Origin: a bacterium
GTDB taxonomy: Bacteria > Patescibacteriota > Patescibacteriia > 2-12-FULL-60-25
DNA length: 8,187 nt
Direction of reading: 5' to 3'
Assembly (NCBI GenBank): GCA_024654265.1
Contig: JANLIO010000027.1
Location: forward strand, 1 to 8,187
Every line of letters starts with the position of its first letter. The first letter of the stretch is position 1. The translations under genes were made by a program, and so were the position numbers. This document shows positions 1 through 5,318 of the stretch, piece by piece. Below the pieces are notes generated by a model. That model saw nothing but the letters and a program-made list of their open reading frames with translations, did no database searches and was not told the origin of the DNA.

Positions 1-23
1 CATCCGATGAAGCTAGATTATTC

Positions 24-126
24 TGTCATCCCCGTGAAAACGGGGATCCAGGATCAAAGAGTAATTCCTATTTAGATAAAGCGCACTATTATATCCTGGA
101 TCCCCGGGTTAAACCCGAGGATGACA
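24..126. repeat. paired inverted repeat (REP/BIME-like or very short MITE-like element)
   Basis: The left arm (24-54) and right arm (93-126) are near-complete reverse complements, both ending in TGTCATCC outward and GGATCCAGGAT inward, around a core of 38 bp. Each arm also folds on itself: CCCCG/CGGGG in the left arm, and CGGGTT/AACCCG in the right. The result is two small hairpins inside one large cruciform. The arm resembles the widespread intergenic TCATCCCCG...CGGGGATCC type of palindrome, of which neisserial dRS3 is a comparable family. I see no target-site duplication and no room for a gene. A bidirectional terminator or REP-type role is possible, but there is no T-tract directly after the stem. 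Confidence 0.75.
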
Positions 127-187
127 AATGTGATCAATATTCCATATTCCCCTCAAAAGTCGAACAAGTTCAGCCAACCCGCAACAT

Positions 188-232
188 CTTTTTTGCGTCA
201 CTTTTGTGATGTGACAAAAAGTGACGAAAAGG
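188..232. repeat. imperfect palindrome with repeated GTGAC/GTCAC half-sites
   Basis: Arms at 196-207 (CGTCACTTTTGT) and 214-226 (ACAAAAAGTGACG) pair around a 6-base loop with one length difference. The pairing extends outward into TTTT/AAAA flanks with one bulged base. The GTCAC/GTGAC pentamer occurs three times in the right geometry for a dyad. It could be a stem-loop, a protein-binding dyad or part of a dispersed repeat. No adjacent gene clearly uses it: the nearest is the tRNA reading towards it, whose own terminator lies before it. Apart from this palindrome and the repeat at 24-126, I see nothing in 127-262. Confidence 0.5.
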
Positions 233-262
233 GGCTCTAACTCTCAAAATCAAATCCATCTA

Positions 263-299
263 CATCTAAAAACAGACGCATTACGTCTGTTTTTAGATG
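263..299 (-). terminator. intrinsic terminator of the tRNA-Ile gene (hairpin symmetric in both directions)
   Basis: A perfect 16-bp stem (263-278 with 284-299) closes a 5-base loop. Read on the minus strand, the core is ACAGACG / CGTCTGT preceded by five A and followed by five T, the usual form of a rho-independent terminator. The same holds on the plus strand. The outer base pairs reach into the CA of the tRNA's encoded CCA end, so the terminator abuts and slightly overlaps the tRNA gene. Confidence 0.85.
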
Positions 300-374
300 G
301 TAGGCCCACCTGGGTTCGAACCAGGGACCACCAAGGTATAAGCTTGGCGCTCTAACCAGCTGAGCTATGGGCCT
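298..374 (-). tRNA. tRNA-Ile with anticodon UAU (reads AUA), 3' CCA encoded
   Basis: The minus strand folds into a full cloverleaf of 77 nt including CCA. It has a 7-bp acceptor stem (AGGCCCA with TGGGCCT), U8-A9, D stem GCTC/GAGC with the AGCTGGTTA loop, anticodon stem CCAAG/CTTGG, and T stem CCTGG/CCAGG with the loop TTCGAAC. Discriminator A73 is followed by a genomic CCA. The anticodon loop is CTTATAC, so bases 34-36 are TAT and base 37 is A. Most bacteria read AUA with a CAU tRNA modified to lysidine by TilS; a UAU isoleucine tRNA is a known but minority solution. Retained isoleucine-type features are A73, U12-A23 and C4-G69. Position 38 is C and pair 29-41 is A-U, both unlike the E. coli identity set. 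AUA codons occur in the neighbouring genes, including rplS. A promoter lies just upstream and a terminator just downstream. Confidence 0.93.
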
Positions 375-385
375 TTGTGGCCAAA

Positions 386-414
386 AGACTACCAGATTTT
401 CAAAAATTGTTCAA
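386..414 (-). promoter_or_regulatory. sigma70-type promoter for tRNA-Ile
   Basis: On the minus strand a -35 box TTGAAC (409-414) is followed by a 17-base spacer and a weak -10 box TAGTCT (386-391). The tRNA 5' end lies 11 bases further on, as expected for a short tRNA leader. It overlaps the divergent promoter candidate of the pseudouridine synthase gene. The call rests on spacing and the -35 match. Confidence 0.5.
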
Positions 415-436
415 TTCTCTCAGTTCAGGCTAAACT
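407..436 (+). promoter_or_regulatory. candidate promoter of the pseudouridine synthase gene
   Basis: TTGTTC (407-412) and TAAACT (431-436) are separated by 18 bases, a moderate sigma70 match. Transcription would begin near 443, almost at the ATG at 446. The mRNA would then be leaderless or nearly so, which fits the absence of a Shine-Dalgarno sequence in CTCCCTCTATT just before the start. Confidence 0.35.
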
Positions 437-445
437 CCCTCTATT

Positions 446-1417
446 ATGAAACAAACATGGATAATCCCGGAGAATGAAGAGAAGGTACGTCTTGATATCT
501 TTCTTCGAGATCAGGTGAACGATCTCACCCGTAGCGCTCTCGCAAAATTAATCAAATCAGGCCATGTCACCGTAAATGGGAAAGAAGCATCTGTTCATCG
601 TTTTCTAAAAGTAGGAGATACAGTAAGAATCGAGGACAATAACTCTGCTATTGAGACAAAAAAACAAAAAAAAGAAAAATTTGAAAAGGAACTGGATCTT
701 GCACTTCAGAATCTTCCTCCGCTAAAAATCGTAAAAGAAACAGACGAATGGATTGTGATTAATAAGCCAACTGGCCTTTTGGTTCATCCGGATGCAAAGG
801 TAAAAATCGGCACACTCGCAGATATTCTTGTTGCGCATGATCCTAAAATCGCAAAAATCGGAGAAGACCCAAGCCGGCCAGGTATCATGCATCGACTTGA
901 TAAAGATGTGAGTGGGCTTATGGTTATTGCAAAAACACAGGACGCATTTGATAGTCTTAAAAAACAATTTGCAGAACACTCCATTCAAAAAACCTATCTC
1001 GCCCTTGCCTACGGTCATGTTGCGCATGAAGAGGGTGACATTAAATTCCGAATTGCGCGCTCAAAATCAAAAGCTCGAATGGCCGCTCTCCCAGAGTCTG
1101 AAACCGACGGGCAAGCTGCATGGACACACTACAAAATCGTAAAACGGTTTCGCACAGCGTCACTTCTTGAACTTGAAATTTACACAGGTCGAACTCACCA
1201 AATTCGCGCGCATCTTTTTGGGCTCGGTCATCCGATCGTTGGCGATACGCTCTATGCACAAAGTCACACGGCAAAAAGAATCGTAACACCTCGCATCTTG
1301 CTCCAAGCTATTCGACTTTCTTTTAAAGATCCGACAACGGAAAAATTAGAAACCTTCACACTCACGCCAGATCCGGCATTTGAAAATGTTATGGCAAAAC
1401 TTTCTCCCGACATATGA
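446..1417 (+). CDS. RluA-family rRNA pseudouridine synthase (RluD/RluC-like) with S4 domain
   Basis: It probably isomerises specific uridines to pseudouridine in 23S rRNA during ribosome assembly in the cytoplasm. Residues about 14-64 form an S4 RNA-binding domain. A Lys/Glu-rich linker follows (about 71-84). The catalytic domain shows INKPTGLLVHP (105-115) and the family signature HRLDKDVSGL (149-158), with D152 in the position of the catalytic aspartate. The motif TGRTHQIRAH follows at 247-256. The length, 323 residues, is close to that of E. coli RluD, so the protein looks complete. Sequence alone does not separate RluD-type from RluC-type specificity, so no symbol is given. The ATG at 446 is the natural start, with no Shine-Dalgarno before it. 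The stop codon overlaps the ATG of the next gene (ATGA), so the two are probably co-transcribed and translationally coupled. Confidence 0.93.
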   Translation: MKQTWIIPENEEKVRLDIFLRDQVNDLTRSALAKLIKSGHVTVNGKEASVHRFLKVGDTVRIEDNNSAIETKKQKKEKFEKELDLALQNLPPLKIVKETDEWIVINKPTGLLVHPDAKVKIGTLADILVAHDPKIAKIGEDPSRPGIMHRLDKDVSGLMVIAKTQDAFDSLKKQFAEHSIQKTYLALAYGHVAHEEGDIKFRIARSKSKARMAALPESETDGQAAWTHYKIVKRFRTASLLELEIYTGRTHQIRAHLFGLGHPIVGDTLYAQSHTAKRIVTPRILLQAIRLSFKDPTTEKLETFTLTPDPAFENVMAKLSPDI

Positions 1418-1989
1418 TCATCTCAATCACGGGAGGACCTGGGACAGGAAAAACATCTGTCGGAAAAATACTTGCCAAACGACTAGGCTTCCGTTTCTAT
1501 TCAGTCGGCGCACTTCGTGGAAAACTCGCGATGGATCGAAATCTTACAATCGATGAACTCAATACATTTGGCGAGACAGATTCAAGCACGGATAATCCGG
1601 TCGACGAATACCAACGAGAACTCGGAATAAAAGAAGATGACTTCGTGATCGAGGGGCGACTTTCTTGGCACTTTATCCCCCACTCCTTCAAAGTATTTCT
1701 GACGTGCGACATTGAAGAAGCTTCGCTCAGAATTTATAACGCACAAAAATCAAATCCGGAAGATCGACAAGACGAATCCACGTACAATTCAGCGGAAGAC
1801 GCAAAAAAAGCGATTCTCAACCGTGTCGCCTCCGATGTTATCCGGTACAAAAAATATTACGACATTGATTATCGAGATGCCTCCCACTATGACCTTGTGA
1901 TCGAAACAGGGCCTATCCAGAGTGCAGAAGCGGTTGCGGACGTTGTTGAAAAGGCGGTTCGAGGCGTAAATCCTGATTTATCTATCTAG
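1414..1989 (+). CDS. cmk: cytidylate kinase family protein (archaeal/CPR-type P-loop nucleotide kinase)
   Basis: It probably phosphorylates CMP or dCMP with ATP to the diphosphate, in pyrimidine nucleotide salvage and RNA turnover. The Walker A loop is GGPGTGKTS (residues 7-15), directly after the first beta strand. An acidic-basic EGRLSWHF stretch (80-87) and a lid-like helical segment (about 100-145) follow. The RYKKYYDIDYRD stretch (144-155) and the strand YDLVIETG (159-166) are typical of the short cytidylate kinases of archaea and CPR bacteria. At 191 residues it is shorter than the roughly 220-residue classic bacterial Cmk. Related small kinases for other nucleotides or shikimate-like substrates cannot be excluded, so the symbol is tentative. 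It begins inside the stop region of the pseudouridine synthase gene (4-bp ATGA overlap) with no ribosome-binding site, so translation is likely coupled to that gene. Confidence 0.8.
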   Translation: MIISITGGPGTGKTSVGKILAKRLGFRFYSVGALRGKLAMDRNLTIDELNTFGETDSSTDNPVDEYQRELGIKEDDFVIEGRLSWHFIPHSFKVFLTCDIEEASLRIYNAQKSNPEDRQDESTYNSAEDAKKAILNRVASDVIRYKKYYDIDYRDASHYDLVIETGPIQSAEAVADVVEKAVRGVNPDLSI

Positions 1990-2006
1990 AAATGCGTATA
2001 ATGGGC

Positions 2007-2035
2007 TTGACGAAAAACATGGTTTCTATTATTAT
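2007..2035 (+). promoter_or_regulatory. strong sigma70 promoter of rplS
   Basis: TTGACG (2007-2012, 5 of 6 consensus) and TATTAT (2030-2035, 5 of 6) are separated by exactly 17 bases. Transcription should start near 2042, giving a leader of about 12 bases before the rplS ATG. A perfect TATAAT also occurs at 1997-2002, just after the kinase stop codon, but only a weak -35 candidate (TGATTT, 1974-1979) precedes it. It might be a second, weaker promoter. No terminator separates the kinase gene from rplS, so read-through is also possible. Confidence 0.7.
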
Positions 2036-2053
2036 GCGGCAAACGAAAAGTCT

Positions 2054-2530
2054 ATGACTCAATCACAAATCATGCGCATTGCGCCACAAGATGTCCGACC
2101 CGGAATGGTCATTCGCGTTCACCAAAAAATTCGCGAAATATCACCAAAGGGACAGGAAAAAGAGCGAATCCAGATGTTTGAAGGAGCTGTACTCAAGGTC
2201 CACGGTGCAGGCATCCAACGAACAATGACGGTTCGAAAAGTTTCCGGTGGAATCGGTGTGGAAAAGATCTTCCCACTTGAACTTCCGACATTGGATAAAA
2301 TAGAACTCGTGAAACAGATGAAAGCTCGACGCGCTGTTCTCAGCTTCCTCCGCGGATCCAAAAAGCGGTTAAAGGAAATTGATCCAACCGTTTCTGAATA
2401 CAAAGAACCCGTTCAAGCCGAAGCACCAGTTGCCGAGGAAGAGCCTACCGATGTAGTCGAACAAGCTGAACCGGAAGCAACGACAGAGACTGTCGAAGAA
2501 GCACCAGCCAAACCAAGCCAAGAGGTATAA
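2054..2530 (+). CDS. rplS: 50S ribosomal protein L19 with acidic C-terminal tail
   Basis: L19 is a large-subunit protein at the interface with the 30S subunit. The L19 core is clear in residues about 10-112: the FRPGD-like motif VRPGMVIRVHQKI (14-26), then FEGAVLKVHGAGIQRTMTVRK (42-62), GVEKIFPLELP (68-78), and the basic end SFLRGSKKRLKEI (97-109). The E. coli protein ends near residue 115; here a further tail of about 43 residues (116-158), rich in Glu, Ala, Pro and Val, brings it to 158. The start at 2054 is the first in-frame ATG after the promoter, preceded only by a weak purine run (GAAAAG). Other genes usually beside rplS (trmD, rimM, rpsP) are not here. AUA codons occur at residues 29 and 83. 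Expression should be strong, given the promoter and a terminator directly downstream. Confidence 0.95.
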   Translation: MTQSQIMRIAPQDVRPGMVIRVHQKIREISPKGQEKERIQMFEGAVLKVHGAGIQRTMTVRKVSGGIGVEKIFPLELPTLDKIELVKQMKARRAVLSFLRGSKKRLKEIDPTVSEYKEPVQAEAPVAEEEPTDVVEQAEPEATTETVEEAPAKPSQEV

Positions 2531-2539
2531 GAGGAATCA

Positions 2540-2573
2540 AAAGAGGCCGGGGAATAATCCCGCCTCTTTTTTT
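2540..2573 (+). terminator. intrinsic terminator of rplS
   Basis: AAAGAGGCCGGG (2540-2551) pairs with CCCGCCTCTTT (2559-2569) with one bulged C, around a short AT-rich loop. A run of seven T (2567-2573) follows. It begins ten bases after the rplS stop codon and ends the rightward transcription unit. Confidence 0.88.
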
Positions 2574-2580
2574 ATACACA

Positions 2581-2632
2581 GGTGCCTGACCCTGTGGGGT
2601 CTGGCACTGTGGGGTCTGGCACCAGGGTGCCA
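2581..2632. repeat. GC-rich palindromic repeat with 15-bp tandem duplication (REP-like)
   Basis: A 15-bp unit, CTGTGGGGTCTGGCA, occurs twice head to tail (2592-2606 and 2607-2621). GGTGCCTGACCC (2581-2592) is an imperfect reverse complement of GGGGTCTGGCACC (2611-2623). TGGCACC (2617-2623) forms a second hairpin with GGTGCCA (2626-2632). GGTGCC(A/T)GACCCC-type palindromes are seen dispersed in intergenic DNA of many bacteria and are often linked to RAYT (IS200-like) transposases. No such transposase is in this window. The block lies between two terminators, so it is probably poorly transcribed. Confidence 0.65.
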
Positions 2633-2654
2633 TACGGTGTGGATAAGATGGTGT

Positions 2655-2687
2655 AACAAAAAATCCCCGGTGCGGGGATTTTTTGTT
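2655..2687 (-). terminator. bidirectional terminator between rplS and the surface-protein gene
   Basis: A perfect 15-bp stem (2655-2669 with 2673-2687) closes a 3-base loop. The GC core ATCCCCG/CGGGGAT is flanked by six A on one side and six T on the other, so it can terminate from both directions. On the minus strand it begins 13 bases after the stop codon of the secreted protein. It also backs up the rplS terminator on the plus strand. Confidence 0.9.
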
Positions 2688-2700
2688 TATGCAGGACTCT

Positions 2701-5253
2701 TTACAGTGAGTCATCAATGGATGAAGCGTTATTCTTTTCTGACTGAACGTTAAAGTCAGATACATTATTGACATCAGATCCAAATTTGTAGTTTGTATAG
2801 AATGCATCTGAAACGTCGTCGATGTTCTTGTTCCATGTCGATCCATACAACGCGATGGCAACAGCTTCGGTTTTAATCCAGCGAAGCGTTCCACCCTTTG
2901 AAACAGCGTAAACCTTATCGTCAGTTGTAAACTTCACCATCTTTACACCCGGTCGATATGTGACGTTTGAACCGAGTTGCATGTTTGCTAGTACACCCGG
3001 TGTGACAATCGCGACATTTGCGAAATCACTGTACCACGAGAAGTACACGCGCGAGTTCGGGAAAGCATGACGCTTACAATCTGCGCCGTAGTAGTACACA
3101 GCGCTATCGATCTGCGTGTTCAAGTCACCGTCATCCGGGAGTTTAACAAGTGATCCGACAGGGACAATTGGTGCTTGGCACTGCGCTTGAATCGGTGCCG
3201 TTAACGACAATACTGCTTGTCCGCTAAGCGTAACACCTCCAGCAATTGCGGTGAGTGTCGTACTTCCCTGAACCGTTGATTTCACCGTAAACGTTGCAAC
3301 ACCCATGTTATCCGTTACTGCAGATGCTGGTGAGATTGTAACGCCCACGAGAGAGGAATTTGTGGTGACCGTCTTTCCGCTCAGAGCCTGATTCGTTGCA
3401 TTTTTTGCAATCACAGTCAGTATCGCTGTTTTTACTCCATCTGCCGTGATACTTGATGGCGAAACGCCGATTGACGACTGCGAAACGGAAACATTTGTAT
3501 CTTCAGGCACAGCGACAGGCGTAAAAGTAAGCGATGCCTGCCCACCCAGAGCAACACCTCCAGCAACCGCTGTAAGCGTCGTGCTCCCCTGTACTGCTGA
3601 CTTCACCGTAAACGTTGCAACACCAGTGCTATCCGTTACTACCGATGCTGGTGAGATTGTAACGCCCACGAGAGAGGAATTTGTGGTGACCGTCTTTCCG
3701 CTCAAACCCGTTCCGCTTGCGTTCTTCGCCGTTACGGTAAACGTCGCTGACGTCACTCCGTCGCTCGGCACACTCCCCGGCGCTACAGCAACCGTTGACT
3801 GTGTTGCGCTTACCGTCGTGTCCGGCGGATTCTGCCCAGGCACCGACATGGTGACTGTTTTTGTATTTAAGATTCCTGACGTAATTGGTAATTGCATCGT
3901 TGCATCGCTGTATCCTCCGGCCGTTACTTTCAGATAATAGGTTCCGGAATTGATTGCGAGCCATACTTCACCGTCTCCATCACTCGTTCCCTGCGCGTCA
4001 TTCATGCCCCCACTCGAAAGATCATCCGCAAGTGTTGTGTACCCTGCGTCTGTATACATCTTTACGCTTGCACCTGTAAGAACTCCATTGTCCGGTCCTA
4101 ACACAGTTAAGATTAAATCACGATGCATGCGACGACACGTTTTAATGCCAGCCGTGATCACGCCCGTACATCCACTAGAACCCGTCATATCAATTATAAC
4201 TTGCGTCGATGCATCGGTAGATACATCTCCAAAGGCCGTATTATATCCACCTCCGCTCCCGTCCTCCGTAACATACCCTGGGTAGATAACCCGCAACTCT
4301 TTATTCACTAAAACTGGCGCAGGAATATAATGAACGTTCCCAACCGAATACTCAATTCCATTTGTCCCGTCATACCAAATTGTTGGGTCAATAAGCGCAT
4401 TCCCAGCGTCATCTTTCAATGTAATTTTAATTCGAGGACTTAACGTGTACGCCCCCAAATCCTTCAAGATTGTATTTAAGTTTGTAGTTGGTACGGTCGA
4501 ATAATCGAGATACCCGTCCAAAAGAAATTGGATCGTACATGATCCACCATCGGTTCGAAGTGCATAATAATGCGTTCCATCACCGACATTCCATTCACCA
4601 TCATTGACCGTACATCCGGAAAGCCACGCCGGCATACTTGTTGTGATCGGAACGCCTCCATCTCGATTGATCGTGGCTTTGACATTGTATGCTCGTGCAC
4701 TGATCTTCGTTGCCTTTGGCGCTGTAAAACCGTAATCCGTGTTCGTCTTTGCACGAACCCAATATGCTGTGACGCCATTCACCGTTCGTTTTTGAAAGGA
4801 TGATGGTGTCGCGAGTTGCACTTCCGTCACGCCGTTTCCACTTGGAGTTTTAAAATCAGTGCTCGGGTTTGATGTGACCGTTGCTGAACTCCAGCATTGT
4901 GATTCAAGAAAACAAATACTTGCGCCCAACGAGTATTGCCATGTTAACGATCCAGTACCGCCTCCCCACTGCCCAAATTCAAGATACAACTTATCAACCG
5001 GTGACTGCATCCCAAAATAAACAACACCATTTGCACTTCCAGCGGAACCGAGTTGCACATCACTTACTGTCGCATTTGATGCCGCAGATGTTAGATCTGA
5101 CCACGAATTCCCGTCATAATAGAAAACCGCGTCAAATGTCGCGTTTCCTCCAAGCGTCGCAGCCTGCGCCGGTGGCGCGATTGTGAGCATCGGTACAATC
5201 GTCGCAAGTACCGTTGCGATAGAAACACATTTTGTAATAAAGCGTCGTATCAT
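2701..5253 (-). CDS. secreted multidomain surface protein with Ig-like repeats and CPR-type C-terminal module
   Basis: Function is unknown; an exported adhesin or cell-envelope protein is the likely role. A signal peptide (1-31) has the basic start MIRR, a hydrophobic core and the cleavage motif AQA. Residues 32-310 are Gly/Ser/Thr-rich, predicted beta-type, and match nothing I can name. Residues about 380-470 look like a carboxypeptidase-regulatory/CNA-B-like fold. Two Ig-like repeats of Big_1 (invasin) type follow, 479-585 and 586-691, each about 107 residues and sharing GKTVTTNSSLVGVTISPAS. The C-terminal module (692-850) carries NVTYRPG (763-769), KVYAVSKGG (780-788), LRWIKTE (790-796) and DAFYTNYKFG (816-825), which I recognise from Patescibacteria surface proteins. 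Eight cysteines remain after signal removal, in four close pairs (114/120, 214/239, 362/373, 692/726), suggesting disulfides. There is no LPXTG motif and no C-terminal membrane helix. The ATG at 5253 has no Shine-Dalgarno; TTTTTTTTGTT precedes it. Confidence 0.85.
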   Translation of the reverse strand: MIRRFITKCVSIATVLATIVPMLTIAPPAQAATLGGNATFDAVFYYDGNSWSDLTSAASNATVSDVQLGSAGSANGVVYFGMQSPVDKLYLEFGQWGGGTGSLTWQYSLGASICFLESQCWSSATVTSNPSTDFKTPSGNGVTEVQLATPSSFQKRTVNGVTAYWVRAKTNTDYGFTAPKATKISARAYNVKATINRDGGVPITTSMPAWLSGCTVNDGEWNVGDGTHYYALRTDGGSCTIQFLLDGYLDYSTVPTTNLNTILKDLGAYTLSPRIKITLKDDAGNALIDPTIWYDGTNGIEYSVGNVHYIPAPVLVNKELRVIYPGYVTEDGSGGGYNTAFGDVSTDASTQVIIDMTGSSGCTGVITAGIKTCRRMHRDLILTVLGPDNGVLTGASVKMYTDAGYTTLADDLSSGGMNDAQGTSDGDGEVWLAINSGTYYLKVTAGGYSDATMQLPITSGILNTKTVTMSVPGQNPPDTTVSATQSTVAVAPGSVPSDGVTSATFTVTAKNASGTGLSGKTVTTNSSLVGVTISPASVVTDSTGVATFTVKSAVQGSTTLTAVAGGVALGGQASLTFTPVAVPEDTNVSVSQSSIGVSPSSITADGVKTAILTVIAKNATNQALSGKTVTTNSSLVGVTISPASAVTDNMGVATFTVKSTVQGSTTLTAIAGGVTLSGQAVLSLTAPIQAQCQAPIVPVGSLVKLPDDGDLNTQIDSAVYYYGADCKRHAFPNSRVYFSWYSDFANVAIVTPGVLANMQLGSNVTYRPGVKMVKFTTDDKVYAVSKGGTLRWIKTEAVAIALYGSTWNKNIDDVSDAFYTNYKFGSDVNNVSDFNVQSEKNNASSIDDSL
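3281..3704 (-). repeat. pair of near-identical 103-bp direct repeats inside the Ig-like domains
   Basis: Positions 3281-3383 and 3602-3704 are direct copies offset by 321 bp (107 codons, one Ig repeat). By my count they differ at 5 of 103 positions, all in 3304-3322, and the last 61 bp (3323-3383 and 3644-3704) are identical. The identical block encodes residues about 517-537 and 624-644. The DNA flanking it in the same two domains is much more diverged, including at synonymous positions. Confidence 0.9.
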
Positions 5254-5284
5254 AACAAAAAAAATGAATGGATAAAATTGCCAA

Positions 5285-5313
5285 TATTTATTTTTAACGT
5301 TCTCTCACATCAA
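5285..5313 (-). promoter_or_regulatory. weak promoter candidate for the surface-protein gene
   Basis: In the 65-bp gap after uvrA, the minus strand has TTGATG (5308-5313, 4 of 6) and TAAATA (5285-5290, 3 of 6), separated by 17 bases. The gap is AT-rich and shows no hairpin terminator for uvrA. The surface-protein gene may therefore also be reached by read-through from uvrA. Confidence 0.28.
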
Positions 5314-5318
5314 TACTA

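Noticed and set aside
24..126. Insertion sequence with transposase
   Set aside because: The core of 38 bp cannot encode a protein and I see no target-site duplication, so only a repeat is called.
442..447. TATTAT as a -10 box overlapping the ATG of the pseudouridine synthase gene
   Set aside because: No -35-like sequence lies 16-18 bases upstream, and the same match is expected from an AT-rich start region.
2592..2621. Possible CRISPR fragment (two 15-bp repeats)
   Set aside because: The copies are directly adjacent with no spacer and number only two, so this is a simple tandem duplication within a palindromic repeat.
2445..2894. 149-codon open frame on the minus strand with CQTPQ-like repeats
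   Set aside because: It runs across the end of rplS, both terminators, the 15-bp repeats and the end of the surface-protein gene. Its repeats merely translate the tandem DNA repeat.
3446..3937. 163-codon open frame on the plus strand inside the surface-protein gene
   Set aside because: It lies opposite the Ig-repeat region, its composition follows from the Thr/Val-rich sense codons, and it has no recognisable domain or start signal.
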